From Chloroflexota bacterium (GTDB lineage Bacteria; Chloroflexota; Anaerolineae; Promineifilales; Promineifilaceae): a stretch of 7,217 nt of DNA. Position 1 is the stretch's first letter, and every line of letters starts with the position of its first letter. Positions 1-6,545 of this stretch are shown in pieces. Both the position numbers and the translations under genes were made by a program. The stretch lies in contig CAUJGI010000091.1 of assembly GCA_963169155.1 (NCBI GenBank), forward strand, positions 1-7,217, written 5' to 3'. The notes under the pieces were generated by a model. That model made no database searches and had not been told where the DNA came from. It saw only the letters and a list, made by a program, of their open reading frames with translations.

Positions 1-1322
1 GCCAGGGAGCCAATCATGTAAACGACGTACGTGATGCCCATCTTGTGGCGCAGCCCGCCCATCGTGCGCATGTCTTGCGGGTCAAAGTGGTCATTGGCGT
101 CGTGGTGGCCGTGTGAAATGTGGTGATGCCCATGCTCCATACCGTGAATCACGGAGCCGGAGCTGAGGAAGAGCAGCGCCTTAAAAAACGCATGGGTAAT
201 CAGGTGGAACATACCGGCCACGTAAGCGCCCATGCCCACGGCCGCAATCATAAAGCCAAGCTGGCTGACGGTGGAGTAGGCCAGCACTTTTTTGATGTCA
301 AATTGGGTAAAGGCGATGAGACCGGCAAATACGGCCGTTGCCGCCCCCGTCAGCGCCACCAAATCGGGCGAAGAAATACCAATGCCAGGGAGCAGCGTTC
401 CGCTCTCACGCACAATTTCGAACAGCACATTGCTGCGCACGATGAGGTAAATACCAGAGGTCACCATCGTGGCGGCGTGGATGAGCGCGGAAACCGGGGT
501 GGGGCCTGCCATCGCGTCTGGCAGCCAGACGTACAGCGGAATCTGCGCCGATTTACCAGCTGCACCCATCAAAAACAGCGCGGTGATGGCGGTCAATACG
601 CCGCCCAGCGACGCTTCAAACAGGCCAAATTCCACCATGTGGCCGCTTTCAAACATCTCCACGGCACTGTCGAACACTGGCTGGAACTCCAGCGATTTGA
701 AGGTCCAGAAGGTGAGGGTCATGGCCAGAATCATCGCCAGGTCGCCAACGCGGTTGGCCACAAACGCTTTGCGTGCGGCATTGGCGTTCATCGCCTCGCC
801 CTTGGCGTTCACCCGGTCGAACCAGAAGCCAATCAGCAGGAAGGAGCACAAACCGACGCCTTCCCAGCCGACAAACAGCATCAGGTAGTTGTTGCCCGTC
901 ACCAGGATGAGCATGAAAAACAGGAACAGGTTCAGGTAGGTGAAAAAGCGCGAGAAATTGGGATCGCCGTGCATGTAGCCGATGGCGTAGATGTGAATCA
1001 GGGAGCCGACGCCGGTAACCACCAGCATCATCGTCACGGACAGGGTGTCGATTTGCATGGCCCACGGCACGTAGAAGTCGCCCACGTGAATCCAGTCGAA
1101 CAAGACCACAATTTCGGCATGGTATTCATGAGCCGCCAGGCCAAACACCAGGCTCACGGCAATGGCCAGGGCGCTCAGCGCCATGATGCTGCCAAACCAG
1201 CCGGACCATTTTTCACCAGTTTGCCGGTTGTATTCCACAAAACGCCGCCCAACCAGTCCGTTGAACAAGACGCCAATGAGGGGAAAAACCAGAAGCAGGG
1301 GAGCTAATCCAAAAATGCCCAT
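1..1322 (-). CDS. nuoL: NADH-quinone oxidoreductase subunit L, 5' part (runs off window)
   Basis: NuoL is the distal antiporter-like subunit of complex I in the cytoplasmic membrane; it pumps protons and belongs to the same family as NuoM, NuoN and Mrp antiporter subunits. The ATG at 1322-1320 opens 440 complete codons in this window, against roughly 600-700 for the family, so the 3' third is missing. Visible landmarks are GWEGVGLCSFLLIGFW (residues 152-167, with the conserved glutamate at 154), AGKSAQIPL (from 255, with the channel lysine at 257), LPDAMAGPTPVSALIHAATM (267-286, with H282) and THAFFKALLFLSSGSV (376-391). Hydrophobic segments recur throughout. A histidine-rich loop occupies residues 393-412. 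The gene follows nuoK after an 85-base gap filled by a repeat hairpin, and no good ribosome binding site precedes the ATG. I read the frame directly through the minus strand and saw no frameshift. Identity is very sure; the start is less so. Confidence 0.96.
   Translation of the reverse strand, partial: MGIFGLAPLLLVFPLIGVLFNGLVGRRFVEYNRQTGEKWSGWFGSIMALSALAIAVSLVFGLAAHEYHAEIVVLFDWIHVGDFYVPWAMQIDTLSVTMMLVVTGVGSLIHIYAIGYMHGDPNFSRFFTYLNLFLFFMLILVTGNNYLMLFVGWEGVGLCSFLLIGFWFDRVNAKGEAMNANAARKAFVANRVGDLAMILAMTLTFWTFKSLEFQPVFDSAVEMFESGHMVEFGLFEASLGGVLTAITALFLMGAAGKSAQIPLYVWLPDAMAGPTPVSALIHAATMVTSGIYLIVRSNVLFEIVRESGTLLPGIGISSPDLVALTGAATAVFAGLIAFTQFDIKKVLAYSTVSQLGFMIAAVGMGAYVAGMFHLITHAFFKALLFLSSGSVIHGMEHGHHHISHGHHDANDHFDPQDMRTMGGLRHKMGITYVVYMIGSL
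87..146 (-). other. Histidine-rich loop of NuoL
   Basis: Codons 393-412 of nuoL encode nine histidines in twenty residues, mixed with Gly, Asp, Asn and Glu. The stretch lies between the THAFFKALLFLSSGSV membrane segment and the DMRTMGGLR motif, where many NuoL proteins have only a few residues. It is therefore a loop at the membrane surface. Metal binding or proton buffering is conceivable from composition alone; nothing in the sequence proves either. Confidence 0.75.
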
Positions 1323-1396
1323 AATTTACTTAATTACCTAATTACTTAATTACCTAATTACAACCGTTTGTAATTGAGTAATTGGGTAATTTCCTC
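1321..1396. repeat. AATTACYY 8-base repeat hairpin between nuoK and nuoL
   Basis: The gap holds about four units of an 8-base repeat (AATTACCT and AATTACTT alternating, 1331-1361), a short centre, and the opposite-sense arm GTAATTGAGTAATTGGG (1370-1386). The arms pair: TTACAA (1358-1363) and TTGTAA (1368-1373) flank the loop CCGT. The stem extends to 1340 and 1391, giving 24 positions with one mismatch and three G-T wobbles as read on the plus strand. In the minus-strand transcript the wobbles become A/C mismatches and the mismatch becomes a G-U wobble, so the RNA hairpin is weaker but still possible. It sits just upstream of the nuoL start. A similar element lies at 3908-3992. Confidence 0.85.
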
Positions 1397-1407
1397 CTAT
1401 TCATACC

Positions 1408-1713
1408 TCAACCCTTCATCAGGTTGATTTCGTCAATGTTGATGCTCTTTTTGCTGCGGAAGATGGTCACAATCAGTGCCAGGCCAACGGCCACTTCGGC
1501 GGCGGCCACGGTGATGACAAAAAAGACCAATACCTGCCCGTCCAAATCGCCCAGGTGCCGCGAAAAGGCCACAAAGGCCAGGTTGGCGGCGTTTAGCATC
1601 ATTTCAATTGACATAAACACAATAATTGCGTTGCGGCGCAGCAAGACGCCCAGGGCGCCGAGCGAAAATAAGATAGCACTTAAAGCGATGTACCAGTCGA
1701 TCGTGATTTCCAT
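1408..1713 (-). CDS. nuoK: NADH-quinone oxidoreductase subunit K
   Basis: NuoK is a small three-helix membrane subunit of complex I, related to MrpC, that forms part of the proton path between NuoJ/NuoH and the antiporter-like subunits. The product is 101 residues, the usual length for the family. Three hydrophobic segments are clear (about 5-24, 29-50 and 60-84). The two membrane glutamates known to matter in this family are present: E37 in MSIEMMLNAANL and E73 in AAAEVAVGLAL. The ATG at 1713-1711 starts four bases after the nuoJ stop. AGAGG (1723-1727), nine bases upstream inside the end of nuoJ, can serve as ribosome binding site, so the two are probably translationally coupled. A longer in-frame start upstream exists but would overlap nuoJ by about 170 bases and add residues unlike NuoK. 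Confidence 0.97.
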   Translation of the reverse strand: MEITIDWYIALSAILFSLGALGVLLRRNAIIVFMSIEMMLNAANLAFVAFSRHLGDLDGQVLVFFVITVAAAEVAVGLALIVTIFRSKKSINIDEINLMKG

Positions 1714-1717
1714 GAGC

Positions 1718-2242
1718 TTAGGCCTCTTTCTTCTTGCGGCGGGTGAAGACGGCCACACCGATGATGGCGGCGAGCAGCAGCACGCCGGTGACTTCAAAGG
1801 GGAGCACGTAACCTTCGAACAAGCGCAGCCCCAAAGCAACGGGACTGGCATCGATAACGGCCGTTTCTCCCCCGCTCCCAATACCACCCAGCGTCACCAA
1901 ATAGCCAAAACCCCCAACCAGCAGCACCACCAGCACAATCGCCACGGCTCGATGATACCGCTCATTGCCCTCAACCCCCGTCATCGCCTGCAGCTGTTCC
2001 GCGCCCAGGAGCATGATCACAAACAAAAACAGCACCATGATCGCCCCGGCATAAACCGTGATTTGCACCATGGCGATAAACGGCGCGTTGAGCAGCACAT
2101 ACAACACGGCAATGGCCGTGAAGTTCAGCACGAGCCAGAGCGCGCTGTGCACTGCATTGTGGCTGCGCAGCATCATGACGGCCGCCGTAATTGAAACCAG
2201 GGCCATCAAAATAAATAAAATAATTACAGGTCCACTTCCCAT
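1718..2242 (-). CDS. nuoJ: NADH-quinone oxidoreductase subunit J
   Basis: NuoJ is a membrane subunit of complex I with about five helices; its third helix carries a pi-bulge thought to change shape during coupling. The product is 174 residues, normal for the family. The signature LNAPFIAMVQITVYAGAI runs at 51-68 and continues as MVLFLFVIML to 78. Further helices are visible at 6-24, 33-51, 99-117 and 150-166, and the tail is basic (TRRKKK, 167-172). The start ATG at 2242-2240 lies 29 bases after nuoI, with AAGGAAAGG ending eight bases upstream. The stop precedes nuoK by four bases. No anomaly is seen beyond a glycine-rich stretch at 110-125, in the loop before the last helix. Confidence 0.97.
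   Translation of the reverse strand: MGSGPVIILFILMALVSITAAVMMLRSHNAVHSALWLVLNFTAIAVLYVLLNAPFIAMVQITVYAGAIMVLFLFVIMLLGAEQLQAMTGVEGNERYHRAVAIVLVVLLVGGFGYLVTLGGIGSGGETAVIDASPVALGLRLFEGYVLPFEVTGVLLLAAIIGVAVFTRRKKKEA
1856..1865. repeat. AACGGCCGTT palindrome (copy within nuoJ)
   Basis: This perfect 10-base palindrome falls within nuoJ, encoding T-A-V at residues 127-129. It is one of three full 10-base copies in the window and one of eight copies of its ACGGCCGT core. Confidence 0.7.
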
Positions 2243-2271
2243 TCCAGTCGCCTTTCCTTTGACAATCCCTT

Positions 2272-2772
2272 TTATTTGGGATCTTCCATCTCCGGGATGG
2301 ACTTGGTGTATTGGCCAGGTTCTACGGTTTGCGGGGTGGGACGGCCGTTTACCGGCACATCCACAATCAGCATATCCTTCGTGTAGATAGCACTGGCCCG
2401 ATCGTAAAAGCTCAGCTCGTACTTGTTTTCCAGCACAATTGCCTGCGTGGGGCAGGCATCCTCACAGTAGCCGCAAAAGATGCAGCGCATCATGTTGATT
2501 TCATACGTGCTGGCATACCGCTCACCAGGCGAAAAACGCTGCTCGTCGGTGTTTTCCGAGGCTTCCACAAAAATTGCATCGGCGGGACAGGCGGCGGCGC
2601 ACAGTGAACAGCCAATGCAGCGTTCTAAACCGTTGTCATACCGCTTTAGCTCGTGCCGCCCCTTAAACCGGTTGCGTACGGGACGCTTCACCTCTGGATA
2701 ATTCACCGTTACCGGGTCTTTAAACAGATGCTTCAGCGTGGTCGCCATGCCTTTGATGATTTCACCAATCAT
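2272..2772 (-). CDS. nuoI: NADH-quinone oxidoreductase subunit I (two [4Fe-4S] clusters)
   Basis: NuoI is the ferredoxin-like subunit of the peripheral arm; its clusters N6a and N6b relay electrons toward N2 and quinone. The product has 166 residues, within the family range. It carries two 8-iron ferredoxin motifs: C52, C55, C58 and C62 (CIGCSLCAAACP), and C97, C100, C103 and C107 (CIFCGYCEDACP). The N-terminus (IIKGMATTLKHLFKDPVTVNYPE) is the amphipathic segment that sits against the membrane, and the region RGRHELKRYDNGLERCIGC-like is typical of bacterial NuoI. The start ATG at 2772-2770 has GGAG (2779-2782) six bases upstream; a second Met at residue 9 is possible but has a poorer site. 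The gene lies 15 bases after nuoH and 29 before nuoJ. Confidence 0.98.
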   Translation of the reverse strand: MIGEIIKGMATTLKHLFKDPVTVNYPEVKRPVRNRFKGRHELKRYDNGLERCIGCSLCAAACPADAIFVEASENTDEQRFSPGERYASTYEINMMRCIFCGYCEDACPTQAIVLENKYELSFYDRASAIYTKDMLIVDVPVNGRPTPQTVEPGQYTKSIPEMEDPK

Positions 2773-2787
2773 AGAATTCTCCGAAAT

Positions 2788-3888
2788 TTAGCCTAAACCA
2801 ATCAGCTTTAGCAGCGAGTCAAAAATACCTTCTTCGTAGAGGACGATCATAACGGCCGTAAAAATAAAGTTAAACACCGAAATTGGCAGCAGCCGCTTCC
2901 AGCCCAGCCCCATCAATTGATCGTAACGGAAACGCGGAAAAGAGGCACGAATCCAGATCATCATGAAGAGGAAGAAGACGATTTTCAAAATCATGTACAA
3001 AAAGCCCAAACCAGGCCACTGGTCCACAAACGGGCCGCGATAACCGCCAAAAAACAGAACGGCAATAATCGCGCTAAAGATAATCATCTTCATGTACTCA
3101 GCCATGAAAAACATGCCAAAGCGCATTCCACTGTACTCGACGTTAAACCCGGCCGACAGCTCCTGCTCCGCCTCCAGAAGGTCAAACGGGGCGCGCTGCA
3201 GCTCGGCCATCATGCCGATGAAAAAGACAATGGCGGCAATCGGCTGGCGGAAAACAAACCAGCCACTGGCCTGCGCCGCCACAATGTCGCCCAGGTTCAT
3301 CGAATCGGCCAGCATGATGGGAATGAGCACCGTTAGCCCCAACGCCAGCTCATAGCTGATCATCTGTGCCGAGGCGCGGATGCCGCCAAGAATGGCGTAC
3401 TTGCTGTTAGAAGCCCACCCAGCTAAAACCACCCCATACACACTAATGGAAGTGATGGCCAGCAAAAAGAGAACAGCCACGTTTAAGCCAGGGGCAATGG
3501 CAAAGTACGGCGTAAATTCAGCGCCAAAAATGTTGATTTCGCCCGCCCACGGTATCACCGCCAGCAAAACGATCGCGGGAATCACGGTGATCATTGGGGC
3601 CAGGGTGTAGGTGATGCGATCCACCTTACCAGGGGTCATATCTTCTTTGAAGAACAGCTTGACGGCGTCGGCAGCTGGCTGTAAGAAACCAGCCAGCAGT
3701 TTACGCTCGGGGCCGCCGCCGCGACGGGGCAGGGGAATGTAGCCAGCCCGGTTGGGGCCTATCCGGTGCTGCAAACGAGCGAGCACCTTGCGTTCCAGCA
3801 GGGTGGTGTAGGCAAACCCGGTGATGATGGCAAATGAAACGATGAACCCTACAATCAAGGCCCGCAGCGCTATTTGTCCTGGTGTCAT
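2788..3888 (-). CDS. nuoH: NADH-quinone oxidoreductase subunit H
   Basis: NuoH is the membrane subunit that, with NuoB and NuoD, forms the quinone-binding chamber and joins the peripheral arm to the membrane arm. The product has 366 residues, slightly longer than the usual 320-350. Motifs in order are LERKVLARLQHRIGPNRAG (31-49), GFLQPAADAVKLFFKED (67-83), WASNSKYAILGGIRASAQ (158-175), RAPFDLLEAEQELSAGF (232-248) with the acidic cytoplasmic loop, NVEYSGM (249-255), and IRASFPRFRYDQLMGLGWK (313-331). About eight membrane helices are apparent. Roughly 15 residues more than usual lie between GPNRAG and GFLQP. The start ATG at 3888-3886 has AGAGGA (3894-3899) five bases upstream. A repeat-filled gap of 83 bases separates it from nuoG. 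Confidence 0.98.
   Translation of the reverse strand: MTPGQIALRALIVGFIVSFAIITGFAYTTLLERKVLARLQHRIGPNRAGYIPLPRRGGGPERKLLAGFLQPAADAVKLFFKEDMTPGKVDRITYTLAPMITVIPAIVLLAVIPWAGEINIFGAEFTPYFAIAPGLNVAVLFLLAITSISVYGVVLAGWASNSKYAILGGIRASAQMISYELALGLTVLIPIMLADSMNLGDIVAAQASGWFVFRQPIAAIVFFIGMMAELQRAPFDLLEAEQELSAGFNVEYSGMRFGMFFMAEYMKMIIFSAIIAVLFFGGYRGPFVDQWPGLGFLYMILKIVFFLFMMIWIRASFPRFRYDQLMGLGWKRLLPISVFNFIFTAVMIVLYEEGIFDSLLKLIGLG
3691..3744 (-). other. Extra segment in the first cytoplasmic loop of NuoH
   Basis: NuoH residues 49-66 read GYIPLPRRGGGPERKLLA. Most NuoH proteins known to me go from GPNRxG to the GLLQP motif with only about two residues between, so about 15 are extra here. The segment is basic and glycine-rich and lies in the cytoplasmic loop after the first helix, close to the quinone entrance and the interface with NuoB/NuoD. 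The frame is open and both flanking motifs are intact, so it looks like a true insertion and not an error. Confidence 0.6.
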
Positions 3889-3893
3889 ACTGT

Positions 3894-3899
3894 TCCTCT
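3894..3899 (-). promoter_or_regulatory. Ribosome binding site of nuoH
   Basis: AGAGGA on the minus strand, five bases before the nuoH ATG. The identical hexamer at the same spacing precedes nuoG, which supports both start choices. Confidence 0.75.
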
Positions 3900-3907
3900 T
3901 ACGCAGG

Positions 3908-3992
3908 CAATTTGGTAATTGAGTAATTGGGAACGTTAATTACCTAATTACTTAATTACTTGATTACCTACCTACTCAATTACTTTTAGTTC
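3908..3992. repeat. AATTACYY 8-base repeat hairpin between nuoG and nuoH
   Basis: This second element of the same family has its arms in the other order: GTAATTGAGTAATTGGG (3915-3931) comes first, then the AATTAC-unit arm (3938 onward). The arms pair at 3914-3928 with 3938-3952 (15 positions, one mismatch, two wobbles) around a nine-base loop that includes the palindrome AACGTT. Degenerate units continue to about 3985. The nuoG stop codon (3974-3972) and its last codons for V-I-E lie inside the degenerate part. Both a 17-base and a 24-base stretch are identical to the copy at 1330-1386. Confidence 0.85.
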
Positions 3993-6512
3993 GGTCAGAC
4001 CGGCCTGATACGGCACACCGCGCAGCAGGGCCACACCTTCTGGCGTACGGCCGTTCACGCTTACCCGCGCCGTTACCGCTTTTCCATTCACTTCAACCGA
4101 CACGGTTTCCTGGTCTATCACCGGCAACGTGGCCGCGTCGTTCTGGTTGACATAAAGCGTTGGTTTGGCCATTCGTTGTTTAAGCAGGTCCGTATGGTTG
4201 ATGAGCGTGCCGGGCGTAAACAGCGCGGCGGTACGGACCAGGGCCACGCCGTTAGGCGCATTTTCGGCCACATCGTTTACTTCAAAAAGGTCTACGGCGG
4301 CGGATTCGGCCGTTACTGCCCACTGCATGCCCAACCCCACCCGGTTTTCATAGGCGTTGCCGCCGTAGTACAGATCATCGCCGCCCACGTCGGGCCACTG
4401 CTTTTCTACCCGGGCCAGGGCGCGGTAATCCATCGTTTTGTACTGCGGCACCGCTTTGGCCAAATCGCGGAAGACCAGGCTGGGGGCAAAAGCCGGTTTC
4501 TCCAGCCCGACGCGCTCGCCAATCTGGGCCAGAATTTGCCAGTCGGGGCGGGCATCGCCTACAGGTTGGATGGCGGGGTAGTAGCGCTGCACGCGCCGTT
4601 CGCCGCTGGTGAAAGTGCCTTCGCGCTCGGCCCAGCTTTGCGCGGGCAAAACGACATCGGCCTGTGCGGCCGTTTCTGTCAAAAACAGCTCCTGCACCAC
4701 CAAAAAGTCCAGCTTGCCCCGGCCCGCCATCAGGCCATCGCCGATGGGATCGGCTGCCAGAACAAACATCGCTTTCAGTTCGCCGCTCTGGGCGGCAGCG
4801 TACATTTGCGCCGCCGTCATGCCAGGGGTAGCCGCGGCCTTGTAGCCTGGCTCCAGCGCCGGATGGATGCCCATGTCCCAGGCACCCTGGGTGTTGTTGT
4901 GCGGCCACACCGGGATCAGGCCGTTATTCGGCCGTCCGGCGTGGGCTTCTTCATTTTTAATCAGCAGCAGATTGGCCAGCAGTCTGGCCACGGCGTCGGT
5001 TTCGGCGTACGTCAGCCCTTCAGCGCCATAAAAAGCGACGACGTTGCTGGCCTGCATAATGACATCGGCAGCCGCTTTGAGCGGGCTGTTGTCCGCATCG
5101 GCCGTCGCGACTTTGGCGTCGTTCACCAGCTGACGCACGGTGGCCACGGCCTTGCCGGGACGGTAATGAATCACGTGGCGCGAGCAGTCATCCAGCCGGG
5201 TGGAGCGGACGTTCAGGATCACCAGCGAAGCGCCGCGTTGGGCCGCTTGCTTCACGCGCAGCCACCAGACGGGCACTTCTTCGTGCAGGTCGCTGGCCAC
5301 CACCACAATAGCGTCGCCTTTGCCCAGATTAAGCAAATTGCTGCCCTGGCTGATGCCGACTTTGGCCACCACATCACCGCCCGCCAGCCGCCGGTTGGCC
5401 AGGTCGATGTTGGGGCTGTTCAGTCCTTTGCGGAAGAGCTTTTGGAAGAGGAACAGGTCCTCATTGCTCACCCGGTCACCGCTGATGCCAGCAACGGCCG
5501 TTTTGCCCTGCTGTAATTTTCCGGCCACGGCATCCAACGCTTCGTTCCATTCCACCTCCACCAGCTGGCCGTTTTTGCGCAGCAGCGGTTTTTTCAGGCG
5601 GTCAGGCGCATCGGCAAAGTGGTGCACAAAACGGTCCCGGTCGGAAATCCAAATCTCATTCACCGGCTCGTTTTGCCGGGGCATGATGCGCTTGATCACC
5701 GAACGGCCGCCAGACTTCGCCTCACGCCGCGTGCTGAAGGTCATGTTCGAACCAGAGGGGCAGTGGGGCGACAGCGTCGCTACGGGGGTCAGCTCCCACG
5801 GCCGTGCGCCAAAGCGGAAGTCACTGGTGGTCAGCGCCCCCACCGGGCAAATGTCGGTTGTGTTGCCGCTCCAGTATGAGTCAAAGCCCGGCTCAGACAT
5901 CGTCACGATTTCCAGGCTGCGCCCCCGGTTGTGGAAGCGAATGACAGGGTCGTCGACAATTTCTTCTTGAAAGCGCACGCAGCGGCCGCACTGAATGCAG
6001 CGCTCGCGGTCCAGGTAAATTAACTCACCCAGCGGCACGTGTTTGTCCAGCTTCAACTTGAGGCTGTAATCCATGCGGCTGTCACCCTTGCCGTGGGCCA
6101 TTGTCAGGTTTTGCAGTGGGCATTCGCCACCTTTATCGCAAATGGGGCAGTCCAGCGGATGGCTGGTGAGCAAAAATTCAATCACGTCTTCCCGGGCCTT
6201 GAGCACCGGTTCGGTGGTGGTGCGTACCACCATGCCTTCGCTGACCTGGACGGTGCAGGCGGTTTGCAGCCCGCGGAAGCTGACCTGGGGTGTGCCGTCT
6301 TCGTTCAGCATCGGCTGGCCCGTGGCCCGATCTAAAACGGGCAGGCCAATTTCTACCAGGCACATGCGGCACATGCCCACGGGGGCCATTTTGGGGTGGT
6401 AGCAAAATACCGGAATGGCGTTGTCAATCATTTTGGCGGCGTCAACTACCAGCGTGCCTTTGGGCACACTCAGCGCGACGTCGTCAATTTTCAAGTTAAC
6501 CTGGTCACTCAT
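3972..6512 (-). CDS. nuoG: NADH-quinone oxidoreductase subunit G (iron-sulfur, molybdopterin-oxidoreductase fold)
   Basis: NuoG carries several iron-sulfur clusters of the electron chain from FMN toward quinone. The product is 846 residues, within the range of long bacterial NuoG. The N-terminal [2Fe-2S] N1b ligands are C37, C48, C51 and C86. The N5 ligands are H118, C122, C125 and C131 (HPLDCPICDKGGEC). The N4 ligands are C172, C175, C178 and C222 (CIQCGRC and CPVGAL). From about residue 235 a molybdopterin-oxidoreductase-like domain follows, including ADPIGDGLMAGRGKLDFLVV, ADVVLPAQSWAEREGTFT and GERRVQRYYPAI. The N7 ligand positions are mostly lost: S248, C251, S255 and probably S290. I chose ATG 6512-6510 because AGAGGA lies five bases upstream; an in-frame TTG ten codons earlier would code through that site. 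The 3' end overlaps an intergenic repeat. Confidence 0.98.
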   Translation of the reverse strand: MSDQVNLKIDDVALSVPKGTLVVDAAKMIDNAIPVFCYHPKMAPVGMCRMCLVEIGLPVLDRATGQPMLNEDGTPQVSFRGLQTACTVQVSEGMVVRTTTEPVLKAREDVIEFLLTSHPLDCPICDKGGECPLQNLTMAHGKGDSRMDYSLKLKLDKHVPLGELIYLDRERCIQCGRCVRFQEEIVDDPVIRFHNRGRSLEIVTMSEPGFDSYWSGNTTDICPVGALTTSDFRFGARPWELTPVATLSPHCPSGSNMTFSTRREAKSGGRSVIKRIMPRQNEPVNEIWISDRDRFVHHFADAPDRLKKPLLRKNGQLVEVEWNEALDAVAGKLQQGKTAVAGISGDRVSNEDLFLFQKLFRKGLNSPNIDLANRRLAGGDVVAKVGISQGSNLLNLGKGDAIVVVASDLHEEVPVWWLRVKQAAQRGASLVILNVRSTRLDDCSRHVIHYRPGKAVATVRQLVNDAKVATADADNSPLKAAADVIMQASNVVAFYGAEGLTYAETDAVARLLANLLLIKNEEAHAGRPNNGLIPVWPHNNTQGAWDMGIHPALEPGYKAAATPGMTAAQMYAAAQSGELKAMFVLAADPIGDGLMAGRGKLDFLVVQELFLTETAAQADVVLPAQSWAEREGTFTSGERRVQRYYPAIQPVGDARPDWQILAQIGERVGLEKPAFAPSLVFRDLAKAVPQYKTMDYRALARVEKQWPDVGGDDLYYGGNAYENRVGLGMQWAVTAESAAVDLFEVNDVAENAPNGVALVRTAALFTPGTLINHTDLLKQRMAKPTLYVNQNDAATLPVIDQETVSVEVNGKAVTARVSVNGRTPEGVALLRGVPYQAGLTELKVIE
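5493..5502. repeat. AACGGCCGTT palindrome (copy within nuoG)
   Basis: Perfect 10-base palindrome within nuoG, encoding T-A-V at about residues 338-340; it shares its flanking T-run context (TTTT on the plus strand) with the copy at 6564-6573. Confidence 0.7.
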
Positions 6513-6517
6513 ACGTT

Positions 6518-6523
6518 TCCTCT
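6518..6523 (-). promoter_or_regulatory. Ribosome binding site of nuoG, decides the start
   Basis: AGAGGA on the minus strand lies five bases before the ATG at 6512, in the 33-base gap after nuoF. It favours this ATG over the in-frame TTG at 6542-6540, whose reading would run through this site and begin directly after the nuoF stop. Confidence 0.8.
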
Positions 6524-6545
6524 TCCAGAGGGATTTGTGCAAAAA

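Noticed and set aside
649..1065. Minus-strand frame of 138 codons
   Set aside because: Out-of-frame reading inside nuoL; Arg/His-rich with no membrane segments, while the nuoL frame is continuous here.
120..1307. Plus-strand open frame of 395 codons, rich in His, Gln and Gly
   Set aside because: It lies antisense to nuoL, whose frame matches a known family throughout; the predicted protein has no recognisable domain and its composition is what reverse-complemented nuoL codons give.
1340..1391. Intrinsic terminator ending the operon after nuoK
   Set aside because: The stem is AT-rich, there is no U-run directly after it in the minus-strand direction, and nuoL follows at once in standard operon order.
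1321..1396. CRISPR array
   Set aside because: The units are 8 bases with no spacers and occur in both senses; this is a tandem/inverted simple repeat.
3889..3971. Internal promoter for nuoH within the repeat gap
   Set aside because: The AT-rich units give many weak -10-like matches by composition, but no paired -35 element at proper spacing stands out, so I do not call one.
4176..5516. Plus-strand open frame of 446 codons
   Set aside because: Antisense shadow of nuoG; low-complexity His/Gln/Gly/Val composition, no domain, and nuoG in the other strand has conserved motifs over the same bases.
5200..5970. Plus-strand open frame of 256 codons rich in Ser and Arg
   Set aside because: Another antisense shadow of nuoG, including its cluster-ligand region; no independent support.
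6513..6542. TTG start adding ten residues to NuoG
   Set aside because: The added residues are encoded by the ribosome binding site region and do not resemble NuoG; the ATG at 6512 has a well-placed AGAGGA.
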